Shown: positions 17,103-27,718 of the stretch, piece after piece
Layout of the letters: each line of letters begins with the position of its first letter
How positions within the stretch are numbered: position 1 is the stretch's first letter
Source: 20CM-4-69-16 sp035637455
GTDB lineage: Bacteria > Gemmatimonadota > Gemmatimonadetes > Gemmatimonadales > GWC2-71-9
Assembly (NCBI GenBank): GCA_035637455.1
Contig: DASPXE010000305.1
Span: 1-64,000, forward strand
DNA length: 64,000 bases
Direction: 5' to 3'
Notes under the pieces: generated by a model
The model's input: the letters and a program-made list of their open reading frames with translations, nothing else
The model's database searches: none
Told to the model about the DNA's origin: nothing
Position numbers and translations under genes: made by a program

Positions 17103-17839
17103 GCGCGCCCACGGATCCCGTGGTCCAAGAGCAACCCGGCTTCGTCGTCGAGCTCGAGCAATTCTCGGGTCCGCTCGACCTGTTGTTGCACCTGATCAAC
17201 GAGGACGAGCTCGACATCACCGACCTCCCGATCGCCAAGATCGCGGACCAGTTTCTCGCGGTGATCAACGAGCTCGGACTCAACCAGGCGGCCGACTATC
17301 TCGAGATGGCGGCCCGGCTGCTCCGCATCAAGGCGCAGCTGCTGCTGCCGCGGCGGCTGGGGGACGACGAGTGGGAGGATCCGCGGGCCGGGCTGGTGCG
17401 CCGGCTGCTCGAGTACCAGCAGATCCGTGAGCTGGTGGACTGGCTGGCGCAGGCGGCGGCGCGGCGCGCCGAGCAGTTCGGTCGCGGGTTCCGGCCCGAG
17501 CCGCCCGAGGCGCCGCCGGCTCCGCTGGTGATCGACCTGAACGACCTGCTCGCGGCGGCGGAGCGGGTGATCGCGCTCATCCCGGAGCCGGTGCTGCACC
17601 GCGTGGTGCCGCGCCCGCTCGACGTCGAGGGCGCCACGGCGCGGATTGAGGCGCTGCTGGCGGAGCGCGAGCGCTGCGGCTGGCTGGAGGTCGTGGGGGC
17701 GCGTCCCTCGCTCGTGGACGTCTTGTCCGCGTTCATCGCGCTGCTCGAGCTGGCCAAGCGAGGCGCGCTGCGGCTCTCGCAGGACGGGCCGTTCACCCCG
17801 ATCGTGATCCAGCGTGAGTCCCCTCGCGAAGCTGCTTGA
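17099..17839 (+). CDS. scpA: Segregation and condensation protein A
   Basis: Kleisin subunit of the SMC-ScpAB condensin, 246 residues. Seen: N-terminal FSGPLDLLLHLI signature for SMC-neck binding, ITDLPIAKIADQFL, and a C-terminal winged-helix region ending with FIALLELAKRGALRLSQ. ATG overlaps the protease stop; its end overlaps scpB by 26 nt. It acts with ScpB and SMC in chromosome organisation; smc is not in the window. Confidence 0.95.
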   Translation: MSAPTDPVVQEQPGFVVELEQFSGPLDLLLHLINEDELDITDLPIAKIADQFLAVINELGLNQAADYLEMAARLLRIKAQLLLPRRLGDDEWEDPRAGLVRRLLEYQQIRELVDWLAQAAARRAEQFGRGFRPEPPEAPPAPLVIDLNDLLAAAERVIALIPEPVLHRVVPRPLDVEGATARIEALLAERERCGWLEVVGARPSLVDVLSAFIALLELAKRGALRLSQDGPFTPIVIQRESPREAA

Positions 17840-18362
17840 GGCGGCGCTGTTCGCGTCGTCCCGCCCGCTGACGGTGGGGGAGCTGTCGACGCTCGAGCCG
17901 CACGCCGGCGAGGGCGCGGTCCACACCGGACTCGCCGAGATCCGTGCCGTGTACGCCGCCCAGGACCATGGGATCGAGCTCGTGGAGATCGCGCAGGGAT
18001 GGCAGTTCCTCACCCGGCGTGAGTACGCGGAAGCGATCGATCGCGCCCAGTTTGCCCTGCGGCCGCGTCGTCTCTCGCCGGCGGCGCTCGAGACGCTCGC
18101 GATCATCGCCTATCGCCAGCCGGTGGGACGCGGCGAGGTCGACGAGATCCGGGGCGTCGATTCGGGCGCCGTGATCGACAAGTTGATCGAGCGGGGGTTG
18201 GTGGAGGTGGTGACCCGGGGCGAGGGACTCGGCCGGCCGCTGCTGTACGGCACCACCCCGCAGTTCTTGGAGATCCTGGGGCTCAAGGATCTGGACGAGC
18301 TGCCGCGGCTCGACGAGCTGTCCGTGGCGCTCCGGCCGCCCGCACCCACCGAACCCGAATGA
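17814..18362 (+). CDS. scpB: Segregation and condensation protein B
   Basis: 182 residues, two winged-helix domains that dimerise and bind ScpA. Seen: LLEAALFASSRPLT at the N-terminus, ALETLAIIAYRQPVGRGEVDEIRGVDS in the middle, and GRPLLYGTTPQFLEILGLKDLDELP at the end, all characteristic. GTG start inside the scpA 3' end (26-nt overlap); its stop overlaps the rluB ATG. The tight overlap suggests coupled translation at a fixed ratio to ScpA. Confidence 0.95.
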   Translation: MSPLAKLLEAALFASSRPLTVGELSTLEPHAGEGAVHTGLAEIRAVYAAQDHGIELVEIAQGWQFLTRREYAEAIDRAQFALRPRRLSPAALETLAIIAYRQPVGRGEVDEIRGVDSGAVIDKLIERGLVEVVTRGEGLGRPLLYGTTPQFLEILGLKDLDELPRLDELSVALRPPAPTEPE

Positions 18363-19075
18363 CGCCGATGCGCCTGCAGCGCGCCCTGGCGCGCGCGGGC
18401 GTGACGTCGCGCCGCAAAGCCGAGGCGTTGATCCGCGCGGGCCGCGTGCGCGTGGATGGGCAGCTGGCGACGCTCGGGATGAGCGTCGACCCCGCACGGC
18501 AGCGCGTCACGCTCGACGGCCGGGCCGTGCGCCCGGGCCCGATTGCGTGGCTGGCGCTCAACAAGCCCGTGGGCTACGTCGTGAGCCGCAAGGACCCAGA
18601 GGGGCGGCGCACCGTGTTCGAGCTGCTCCCCAAGGTGCCCGGTCTCACGTACGTTGGACGTCTGGACGTGATGACCTCAGGGCTGCTGCTGCTGACGACG
18701 GACGGGGCAGCGGCGCACCGGCTGATGCACCCGCGGTTCGCCGTGCCGCGCACCTACTGGCTGCGGGCCCACGGCCGCAGCGTGGCCGAGGTGACGTCGG
18801 CGCTCGGCAGCTCGATCGCGATCGACGGTCGGCCGGTGCGCGTGACGGCCTTCCGCGTGCGGCCGGTGGCGCGGAGCGTCGAGCTGGAGCTCACGCTGGC
18901 CGAGGGACGCCAGCGCATCGTGCGCCGGCTCGCCGAGGCGCTGGGGCTTAAGGTCGAGTGGCTGCACCGCGTGGCCTACGGGCCGGTGCGGCTCGGGCGC
19001 CTGCCGGAAGGGAAATACCGGCGGCTCGCGGGAGGCGAGATCCAAGCCATCGAGCGACTGCATGGAGCTGCGTGA
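18359..19075 (+). CDS. rluB: 23S rRNA pseudouridine synthase (RluB/RsuA family)
   Basis: 238 residues: N-terminal S4 RNA-binding domain (RLQRALARAGVTSRRKAEALI, given here in part: RLQRALARAG) then a pseudouridine-synthase domain with the catalytic Asp in GRLDVMTSGLLL. Genes of this family commonly sit beside scpB. RluB modifies the peptidyl-transferase region of 23S rRNA; RluE/F or RsuA specificity cannot be excluded from sequence alone. ATGA overlap with scpB. Confidence 0.9.
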   Translation: MTPMRLQRALARAGVTSRRKAEALIRAGRVRVDGQLATLGMSVDPARQRVTLDGRAVRPGPIAWLALNKPVGYVVSRKDPEGRRTVFELLPKVPGLTYVGRLDVMTSGLLLLTTDGAAAHRLMHPRFAVPRTYWLRAHGRSVAEVTSALGSSIAIDGRPVRVTAFRVRPVARSVELELTLAEGRQRIVRRLAEALGLKVEWLHRVAYGPVRLGRLPEGKYRRLAGGEIQAIERLHGAA

Positions 19076-20717
19076 TCGTACGGCGATGATCCTCGGCGGG
19101 AGCGGGCTGGTGGGCCACGCCGTGGCGCGCCGCCTGCTCGCCGCCGCGCCGCGGCGCATCGTGCTGGTGGCGCTGTTCGAGGAGGAGGTGCGCGCGACGG
19201 CGCGGGCGCTCGAGCCCTGCCGTGGGCGCGCGACCATCGAGGTGGAGTGGGGCGACGTGTTCCTGCCCGCCAGTCTCGCCCGTCTCGAGCGCGGCGCTGT
19301 CATGGCGAACCCCGAGCACCGGCGCCTGGTGCTCCAGGACCTGCTGAGCGAGCTCACCGATGACCTGTTCCACCGCAGCTTCCTGTACCAGCTCCTGATG
19401 AAATACAAGCCCGACGCCGTCGTGGATAGCATCAACACGGCGACGGCGTTCGCGTATCAAGACCCGCTGCGGAGCGCCCAGGAGCTGCTCGCCCTCGCTG
19501 CGGACGGGAAGGTGGACGGGGCGGCGGTGGAGCGCCACGTATTGCTCCTCACACTCCCCCAGCTGATCCGGCACGTGCAGATTCTGGTGGAAGCGTTGCG
19601 ACGCGCGGAGACCAAGGCGTACGTGAAGATCGGCACGAGCGGCACCGGGGGCATGGGATTCAACATCCCCTACACGCACTCCGAGGAGCGCCCCAGCCGG
19701 CCGCTCTTGATGAAGTCGGCGGTGGCGGGCGCGCAGTCGCTGCTCCTGTTCCTGCTCGGTCGCACGCCCGGCGCCCCGGCGACCGTCGAGATCAAACCCA
19801 CGGCCACGATCGCCTGGCGTGAGATCGGCTATGGGCCGATCCGGCGCAAAGGCAAGCCGATCCCGCTCGTCGACTGCCCGGAGCCCGTCCCGGTGGGCGA
19901 GGCGTTCCAGCCGGGCGTGCAGCCGTGGTGCGACCTCGACAAGCCGCTCGAGGGCGTGTACATCGACGTCGGCGAGAACGGCCTCTTCTCTTCCGACGAA
20001 TTCGAGACCGTCACCGCGCTCGGCCAGATGGAATTCATCACGCCGGAAGAGGTCGCGGAATACGTGGTGATGGAGCTCGAGGGGCGGCCGACCGGGAGGG
20101 ATATCGTCGCGGCGCTGGACGGCGCGACCGCGGGGCCGACCTACCGCGCGGGAGTGCTCCGGGCCCACGCCCTCGACCGCCTGCACGAGCTGGAGCGACA
20201 GTCGCACACTCGGACGGTCGCCTATGAGATGCTGGGACCCCCGCGGCTCACCAAATTGTTGTTCGAATCCCACCTCTGCGCCCGGCTCCGGTCCAGTGTG
20301 CGGGCCCTCGCCGAGTCGCGCGCGGGGGAGCTCGCGACCGAGGCCCATGCCCTGGTGGAGCGGGATGGCACGTTGCGGAGCCATATTCTCTCGGTGGGCA
20401 TTCCGATCCTCGCCCCGGACGGGGCGCGGCTGTACCGCGGCAGCACAGTCGCGATCGCGGCAGACGGGGGCGACGGCCACGACCCGCGGGACGCGGCGCC
20501 GCGCGGCTGGGTGGACCTCCGGCCCGCCCAGTTCGGGATGTGGATCAAGCGCGCCCGGGAGATGCTCGCCCAGGCCGAGCGGCGGCGCAGCCGGACGGCG
20601 GATTCGGGGAGCGACGTCGACTGGACGGCGCTCGGCGCCGACGACCCGATCGAGCCCCCGCGCTTCGCGACGTGGGTGTTCCGTTACGAGGACCGAGGAG
20701 AGCGCATCAAGCGCTGA
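19062..20717 (+). CDS. Uncharacterised protein with N-terminal Rossmann fold
   Basis: 551 residues, no function recognised. The N-terminus (TAMILGGSGLVGHAVARRLL, residues 8-27) is a Rossmann NAD(P)-binding motif as in extended SDR/epimerase proteins. No catalytic YxxxK is obvious where an SDR would have it. The middle contains conserved-looking KIGTSGTGGMGFNIPYTHSEE followed by a hydrophobic AGAQSLLLFLL stretch; the C-terminal third is helical and ends RYEDRGERIKR. No signal peptide. The start overlaps the rluB 3' end by 14 nt. It may be a nucleotide-dependent reductase or a degenerate relative; unsure. Confidence 0.65.
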   Translation: MELRDRTAMILGGSGLVGHAVARRLLAAAPRRIVLVALFEEEVRATARALEPCRGRATIEVEWGDVFLPASLARLERGAVMANPEHRRLVLQDLLSELTDDLFHRSFLYQLLMKYKPDAVVDSINTATAFAYQDPLRSAQELLALAADGKVDGAAVERHVLLLTLPQLIRHVQILVEALRRAETKAYVKIGTSGTGGMGFNIPYTHSEERPSRPLLMKSAVAGAQSLLLFLLGRTPGAPATVEIKPTATIAWREIGYGPIRRKGKPIPLVDCPEPVPVGEAFQPGVQPWCDLDKPLEGVYIDVGENGLFSSDEFETVTALGQMEFITPEEVAEYVVMELEGRPTGRDIVAALDGATAGPTYRAGVLRAHALDRLHELERQSHTRTVAYEMLGPPRLTKLLFESHLCARLRSSVRALAESRAGELATEAHALVERDGTLRSHILSVGIPILAPDGARLYRGSTVAIAADGGDGHDPRDAAPRGWVDLRPAQFGMWIKRAREMLAQAERRRSRTADSGSDVDWTALGADDPIEPPRFATWVFRYEDRGERIKR

Positions 20718-20721
20718 CACC

Positions 20722-22322
20722 ATGGCCGTGGACACTGCCGGAGTCGACCGCGCCCTTGGCGCCATCGGAACGACCTTCCGATTGACCCGGCTCTACCCTC
20801 CGACCCATCCCGCCGTGATGGAGGCGCTGCGCCAGATCGGCGACGCGCTCCCACCGCTCGCCGCGCTCGGCACGGTGGAGTGGAAGATCGGCGCGACGGG
20901 GCTGCACTGGCACGGGCAGCATCTACTGCCGCGCAACATGCAGATCGCCGAGCTCGCGGGACTGCTCTACGCCCGCGGCATCCGGGCGATCACCCTGAAT
21001 CCGGGCATGACCGCGGATCACGTGCTGGCGCTGTTCGGGGTGGCCATGGGCACGATCCTGCCCGACGACACGGCCCTCGGGCGCATCGCGCTCGCTCTGG
21101 GGCGCCGCAGCTCCCAACGGCTTGAGCGCCTCCGCGCCCCGACACCGCCGGTGAGCGTCCCCGCCGCGCCGGTCGCCGCGCCATCCCCGTCCTCGCCCCC
21201 GCCTTCCGCCGCCTCGTCCGTGCCGCCCGTACCCGCCGGGTCCGTGGTGTCTGCGACGCCCGTCGCCCCCGCCCCGGTCCCCGCCGCCGCCGAAGCGGCG
21301 GGCCGGCGCACCGGTGTGGTGTTCCGGCCGGACGTGGTCCCGGCCGATGTCGAGGCGAAGCGCGCGGTCGCGAGTCTCGGGAGCGCGGCGACGCTGGAGG
21401 AGCAGCGCGCCGCGGTGGACAAGCTGCACGGGCTCGCACCGCAGCTGCTCGGGCTGCACAACGCGGGCCCAGTGGCCGAAGCGATCGCCGCGCTCGATCA
21501 CATACTGGTGACGGCGCAGGATGCGGCGCTGGTCGAGGCGATCGACAAGACGGCGCTCGCGCTGTCTGATCGATCGCTGGTGGGGCGGATGGTGCAGCGT
21601 CTGGGAGAGCCGCGGGTCCCGCCCGAGGAGCGGGAGGCGCTGGTCGCGGCTGTCGGGGCGCTCGCCGCGGTCTCGGTGCCGCTCGTGCTCGACGCGTTCG
21701 TCGCCACGCCCGTCGAGTTGCGAGCGCCCTACCGCGCGGCCATCCGGAAGGCGGCCGACCGGGCGCTCGAGCCGCTGCAGGGGCACCTGGCGGACTCGAA
21801 CCCGGCGATCGCCGCCGCCGCCGCCGAGTTCGTCGGGCTCACGGGGAGCCCGCAGGCCGTGGCGCTGCTGCTGCCGCTCGTGCACCATAACTCGGAGTTC
21901 GTGCGCGAGGCGGCGCTGATCGGACTTGCGGAAGCGGGCGGGCGCGAGATCTCGCGTCCCGCGATGCCCGCCCTCAAGGACGAGAGCGTGTCCGTGCGCC
22001 TGGCGGCGGCCCGCGCCATCGCGGCGGGGGGAGACCAGGCCTCGAGCACGGTGCTGATCCGGCGGTTGGAGCAGGAGCTCGACGAAGGGGTACTGGCAGA
22101 GTTGCTGCGGGCGATCGGCCGGCTCGGCGCGAGGGAAGCACTCGACGTGCTGGCGCGGTACGCAGAGCCGGGCGGGATGAGGAACCGCCGCAGCGCCATG
22201 GTTCGGGCGGCGGCGATCGAGGGGTTGCGCCACATCGCGCGGCCGGAGGCGCGCGGGCTGCTCGAACTCTACAGCAAGGACAAGGAGCCGGCGGTGCGCA
22301 AGGCGGCGGAGGCGGCATTGCG

Positions 22323-22326
<4 letters not shown>
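20722..22326 (+). CDS. HEAT-repeat protein with N-terminal YPPxHP module
   Basis: 534 residues from the ATG just after the upstream stop. Residues 1-140 form a module with TRLYPPTHPAV, then a strand-rich part and a helical LLYARGIRAITL segment. Residues about 142-195 are a Pro/Ala/Ser-rich linker. From about 210 to the end there are helical HEAT-type repeats (for example SVRLAAARAIAAGG and SEFVREAALIGLAEAGG). No signal peptide. The N-terminal module recurs in the proteins at 43574-45643 and 45640-46854. The stop overlaps the moxR ATG, so it probably belongs to the MoxR/Bat operon. Function unknown, scaffold likely. Confidence 0.75.
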
Positions 22327-23299
<973 letters not shown>

Positions 23300-23303
<4 letters not shown>

Positions 23304-24241
23304 CCTACGAGGGACAAGAGCGGCGGAGTGGCGCGACGTCCCCGGTCCGCGCACGCCGGCGGGCCGTCACTCCAGACGTGCTGCGGCAGGTCAAGGGGAT
23401 CGAGCTCCGCACTCGCACCCTCGTCAACACCCTCTTCACTGGCGAATATCGGTCGGTGTTCCGCGGCCAAGGCATCGAGTTCGCCGAGGTGCGCGCCTAC
23501 CAGCAAGGCGACGACTTCCGCTCAATCGATTGGAACGTGTCGGCGCGCATGGGCCACCCCTTCGTAAAGACGTTCCACGAAGAGCGCGAGATTACGCTGC
23601 TGCTGATCGTGGACCAGTCCGGCTCGTGTCAGTTCGGGCGTCCGTACACCAAGGCGGGCCTCGCGGTGGAGGTAGCGGCGGTGCTCGCGCTCGCCGCGGC
23701 GCGTCACAACGACCGGGTGGGGGCGCTCATGTTCGCCGACAAGGTCGAGTTCGTCGTGCGCCCTGCGAAGGGACGGCCCCACGCGCTGCGCGTGATCCGG
23801 GATCTGGTCGCGTTCACCCCGCGCGGCAGCGGGACGAATCTCGCCGAAGCGTTACGCTACGCCGCGAAGCTGCTGCGCCACCGCGCCATCGTGGTGGCCC
23901 TCTCCGATTTCCGGGCGGAAGGCTGGGAGGACCCGCTCGCGCAACTCGCCGCCCGCCACGACGTCGTCGCGATCACGATCGACGATCCGCGGGAACGCGA
24001 GCTCCCGGACGCGGGGTGGGTCGACATGGAGGACGCGGAGACCGGCCAGCGGGTGCTGCTCGACACGAGCCACGGGCCGACCCGCACGCGCGTGCGCGTC
24101 GCCGCGGAGCGACAGCTTCAGGAGCGGGCCCGGAAGCTGGTCCAGGCGGGCGTGGACCGCGTGGCGCTGCAGACCAGTGTGCCATACGGCGTGCCGTTGC
24201 GCCGCGCGTTCGCCGAGCGGGCGCGGCGGCTGAAACGATGA
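23300..24241 (+). CDS. DUF58 family protein (VWA-like)
   Basis: 313 residues. Seen: the DUF58 signature GEYRSVFRGQGIEFAEVRAY and DDFRSIDWNVSAR, followed by a VWA-like domain with VDQSGSCQFG in the MIDAS position. Found with MoxR in nearly all such operons; thought to be a MoxR client, biochemical role unknown. GTG start overlapping the moxR stop by 4 nt. No membrane segment. Confidence 0.9.
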
Positions 24242-25080
24242 AGCCACGGTGCGCCGTGCTTGCCGTCCTGGCGTTGTCTTGGCGTCTGGCCATGGGGCAG
24301 GGGCCCTGGACCGCCACGCCGGCGAGTCCGACCGTCGGTGATACCGTCTGGCTCGAGCGGCAGATCCCGGTGCCCGCGGGTTGGCGCGTCCGCGCCGGCA
24401 AGCTCGACGCCACCGAGCGGGCGGAGGCGCTGGGCGATCCGTCGGTGCGGCGCGCGCCGGCGGGCTGGTTGGTGCGCTATCCGATTGTCGCGTGGGCGCC
24501 GGGGACGCATGCGCTGACGCTGCCGCCCGTCTGGCGGCTTGGCCCCGATGGCCGCGCGGACTCGGTTGCGGGAGGGGTGGCCAGCTTCTTCGTGCGGAGT
24601 GTGATTCCCGACACCATCCGCGGCCCCCAGCCGTGGGGCGCCCTTGCGCCGGTGCGGTTGGCGCGGCGCGGCGCGCTGCCGCCGGCCGCCGCGTTGTTGC
24701 TGGCGAGCGGCGGCCTCGCGCTCGGCCTCGCGTGGCGCCGCCGGGCGCCGAAAGCGGTGCCGCCGCCCCGGCGGGTGGCACTCGACGCCGAGGTCCCGGA
24801 TGCCCGCTGGCTTGCCGCCGGCGAGCCGAAGGCCGTGGCGGCGCGGGCCGCCTTCCGGCTCCGGGTGGCCGTCGCCGGGGCGATTCCCGAAGCGGGGCCC
24901 GCGCTCAGCACCGCCGAATGCCTCGCCGCGGTTGAGCGCGCGCGGCCCCATGCACCGCTGCGTGAGCTGAGGGAGCTGCTCGAGCAGCTCGACCGCGTCG
25001 CGTTCGCCTCCGCGCACGGGACGGACGTGGCCGCACTGGCCCAGATGGCGCGCCGGTTCGCGCGGGAGATCGCGCCCTGA
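24238..25080 (+). CDS. Exported/membrane protein of the MoxR-Bat operon
   Basis: 280 residues. N-terminal signal-like segment (CAVLAVLALSWRLAMGQ), a periplasmic beta-rich part, one membrane helix around PPAAALLLASGGLALGLAW (about residues 140-160), then an Arg/Ala-rich cytoplasmic part with helical ELRELLEQLDRVAF. In Bat operons a gene at this position encodes a DUF4381- or BatD-like partner; the layout fits, but the sequence is too divergent to name. ATG overlaps the DUF58 stop. Confidence 0.7.
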   Translation: MKPRCAVLAVLALSWRLAMGQGPWTATPASPTVGDTVWLERQIPVPAGWRVRAGKLDATERAEALGDPSVRRAPAGWLVRYPIVAWAPGTHALTLPPVWRLGPDGRADSVAGGVASFFVRSVIPDTIRGPQPWGALAPVRLARRGALPPAAALLLASGGLALGLAWRRRAPKAVPPPRRVALDAEVPDARWLAAGEPKAVAARAAFRLRVAVAGAIPEAGPALSTAECLAAVERARPHAPLRELRELLEQLDRVAFASAHGTDVAALAQMARRFAREIAP

Positions 25081-26057
25081 GCTTCGCCCGCCCGCTGCTG
25101 CTCGTGGGGCTCGCCGCGCTCCCGCTGTGGTGGTGGCTGCGCGGACGCCGGCTGGGCCGGCTGCGCGGCACCCGCATGAGCGACGTGCGCCCGGCGGCGG
25201 GCGCGGGTGAGCGCCTGTGGATCGCGCGCCTCCCCGTCACGCTGCGCAGCCTCTGCCTCGGCGCGTGGATCGTCGCGGCGGCGGGGCCACGGGTCGGCTC
25301 GGCCCGCGCCGAGACCCGGAGCGAAGGGATTTCGATCGTGCTCGCCGTCGATCTCTCGAGCAGCATGCTGTCGGAGGACTTCTCTCCGGCCAACCGCATC
25401 GACGTCGCCAAGCAGACCGCGATCGAGTTCGTGCGCGAGCGGCGCTCGGACCGCATCGGGCTGGTCGCGTTCGCCGCGCAGGCGCTTACCCAGGTCCCCA
25501 TCACGACGGACTACGCGGTGCTCGAGCAGGCGCTGCGCGACCTGCGCATCGGCATGATCGAGGACGGCACCGCGATCGGCACCGGCATCGCGACGGCGGC
25601 GAACCGCTTGCGCCGTGCGCCCGGCAAGAGCCGGGTCATCGTGCTGCTCACCGACGGCGTGAACAACCGGGGCACGGTGGATCCGCGAACCGCGGCGCAA
25701 GCCGCAGCCGCGTTCGGGATCAGGATCTACGCGATCGGCGTGGGCACGCGGGGCGAAGCGCCGGTGCCGACGGGCCAGGGACTCGAGGGGTTGCGCTACC
25801 AGATGATGCCGGTGGAGATCGATGAGCCGCTGATGACGGAGATCGCGCGCATGACCGGCGGCCGGTACTTCCGCGCCACCGACACGCAGTCGTTGCGGCA
25901 CGTGTTCGACGAGATCAACCGGCTCGAGAAGTCGACCGTCGAGCAGGTGGTGTACCGGCGGTTCGAGGAAGCGTATCGCGTGCCGCTCGCCCTCGGGCTG
26001 GTGGCGCTGGGGCTCGAGATCGTGCTGGCGGCTACGCTCGCCGTGCGCGTGCCCTGA
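25077..26057 (+). CDS. batA: BatA-like VWA membrane protein
   Basis: 326 residues if started at the CTG that overlaps the previous stop (CTGA); a GTG at 25104 is the first standard start but would cut into the first membrane helix, and the neighbour BatB begins with the same MSF sequence that the CTG would give. Layout: short N-terminal helix, second helix about 50-70, VWA domain with MIDAS motif DLSSSMLSED, and a C-terminal membrane helix near residue 310. Aerotolerance-type Bat proteins act at the inner membrane with MoxR; the exact role is unresolved. Confidence 0.88.
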   Translation: MSFARPLLLVGLAALPLWWWLRGRRLGRLRGTRMSDVRPAAGAGERLWIARLPVTLRSLCLGAWIVAAAGPRVGSARAETRSEGISIVLAVDLSSSMLSEDFSPANRIDVAKQTAIEFVRERRSDRIGLVAFAAQALTQVPITTDYAVLEQALRDLRIGMIEDGTAIGTGIATAANRLRRAPGKSRVIVLLTDGVNNRGTVDPRTAAQAAAAFGIRIYAIGVGTRGEAPVPTGQGLEGLRYQMMPVEIDEPLMTEIARMTGGRYFRATDTQSLRHVFDEINRLEKSTVEQVVYRRFEEAYRVPLALGLVALGLEIVLAATLAVRVP

Positions 26058-27718
26058 TGAGCTTTGACGCACCCGTCGTGCTCGCGTTGGCGCCCCTGCT
26101 GGGCGGCGCGGTGTGGTTCGGGGCCGCGTGGGCGCGCCGGGCGCGGGTGCGCCGCGCCGCGCTGTGGTCGCAGGAGACGGTGCGGGCGGCGCTCGCGGCC
26201 GGCCGGCTCGGCCCGACGGCGCTCTCGATCGCCGCCTTCCTGGGGGTCGTGGCTCTGGCGGGGCCCCGCTGGGGCGAAGCGAGCATCGTGACGGAGACCC
26301 GCGGGCTGTCGCTCGCCCTCGCGGTCGACATCTCCCGCTCGATGCTCGCCGAGGACGTGACCCCGAACCGCCTGGGCCGGGCGCTGCGCGAGGCACGGCG
26401 GTTGGTGCAGGACTTGAGCGGCGACCGCCTCGGGCTCGTGGTGTTCGCGGGCTCGAGCTATATCCTGTCGCCGCTGTCGGTCGACGGCTCCGCGCTCGGG
26501 CTCTACCTCGATGCCCTCGACCCGGACGTCGCTTCCGAAGGCGGGACCGGGCTGGCGCTGGCGCTGCGGCAGGGGGGCGAGCTGGTCGGGGCCGGCTCCG
26601 AGCTCGCCGATCGGGTCCTGGTGGTGTTCACCGATGGCGAAGCCCACGACACGCTGCCGGCGATCCTGGCGCAAGCCGAGCAGCTCCACGCGCTCGGGGT
26701 CCATCTGATCCTCGTGGCCGAGGGCGCGCGCACCCCGACCCGCATCCCGGTCCGCGACGAGCGGGGAGCGCTCCAGGCCTGGCAGCGGGACGACGCGGGC
26801 ACCGTGATTCAAACGTCGCGCCGGGACGACATCCTCGGTGCCGTGGCGGACGCGGCGCAGGGCACGATCGTCGCAGCCGAGCTGCCGGACCAGGCGGGGG
26901 CGGTGCGTGACCTCGTGGCGGCCTACAAGCGCGCCCGCGCCAGCGAAGCGCGCACCGAGCGCGGCCGACCTCGGGCCTGGGTGCCGCTGCTGCTAGCCGT
27001 GTTGGTGCTGGTGACGCAGGCGGCGACACGCCGCACCGCCGCCCTGATCGCGTTGGCGTTGTGGTGCGGCGCGGTGCCGCCCGCCCGGGCGCAAGACTCG
27101 ACGCGGCCGCGTAGCACCGCGGAGAAAGCGTGGGATCGCGGCGACGTGACGCACGCACAGGCGGCCTACCTCGCCGAGCTCACCCGGCGCCGCCAGGACG
27201 ACACCGCCTGGTACAACGCCGGCACCGCCGCCCTGGCGGGCAAGGACCTGGAGACCGCGCAGGCGGCCCTGGCCCACGCCGCCGCGTCGCTCGAGCCCGA
27301 CCTCCGGTTCCGGGCGCTGTACAACCTCGGCCTGTTGGCGCTGCGGGTCGCCGATGCTGACAGCACGAACCGCGACGCCCACCTCGCCGAAGCCGAGCGT
27401 GCCTATCGCGAGGCCCTGCTGCTCAATCCCCGCAACCTGCCCGCGAAGTGGAACCTGGAGCTCGCGGTGCGGCGCCGCGGCGGTGGGAGCAGCAACAGGA
27501 GCGTGCCGCCCCCGACGGGTGGAGGCGGTGGGGGTCCGTCGAGTGGTGGGGGGCAGGGGCGCGGTACTCCGCAGGGGGGGAGCGGGCAGAGCGGAGGACT
27601 GACCCAGGCCCAGGCCGAGCAAATCCTCCGCTCGATCGGCCAGCAGGAGCTGCAAACGCGGCGTGATCGCACTGGCCGGCAGCGGCGCGTCGCGGAGCCG
27701 GGAGTGAAGGATTGGTGA
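26057..27718 (+). CDS. BatB-BatC fusion: VWA membrane protein with TPR domain
   Basis: 553 residues. N-terminal membrane helix, VWA domain with MIDAS motif DISRSMLAED (about residue 90), further membrane helices about 315-350, then TPR units (AEKAWDRGDVTHAQAAYL, TAWYNAGTAALAGKDLETA) and a Gly/Ser-rich low-complexity stretch before the C-terminus. Usually batB (VWA) and batC (TPR) are separate genes; here one reading frame covers both. ATG overlaps the batA stop by one nucleotide. Confidence 0.85.
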   Translation: MSFDAPVVLALAPLLGGAVWFGAAWARRARVRRAALWSQETVRAALAAGRLGPTALSIAAFLGVVALAGPRWGEASIVTETRGLSLALAVDISRSMLAEDVTPNRLGRALREARRLVQDLSGDRLGLVVFAGSSYILSPLSVDGSALGLYLDALDPDVASEGGTGLALALRQGGELVGAGSELADRVLVVFTDGEAHDTLPAILAQAEQLHALGVHLILVAEGARTPTRIPVRDERGALQAWQRDDAGTVIQTSRRDDILGAVADAAQGTIVAAELPDQAGAVRDLVAAYKRARASEARTERGRPRAWVPLLLAVLVLVTQAATRRTAALIALALWCGAVPPARAQDSTRPRSTAEKAWDRGDVTHAQAAYLAELTRRRQDDTAWYNAGTAALAGKDLETAQAALAHAAASLEPDLRFRALYNLGLLALRVADADSTNRDAHLAEAERAYREALLLNPRNLPAKWNLELAVRRRGGGSSNRSVPPPTGGGGGGPSSGGGQGRGTPQGGSGQSGGLTQAQAEQILRSIGQQELQTRRDRTGRQRRVAEPGVKDW

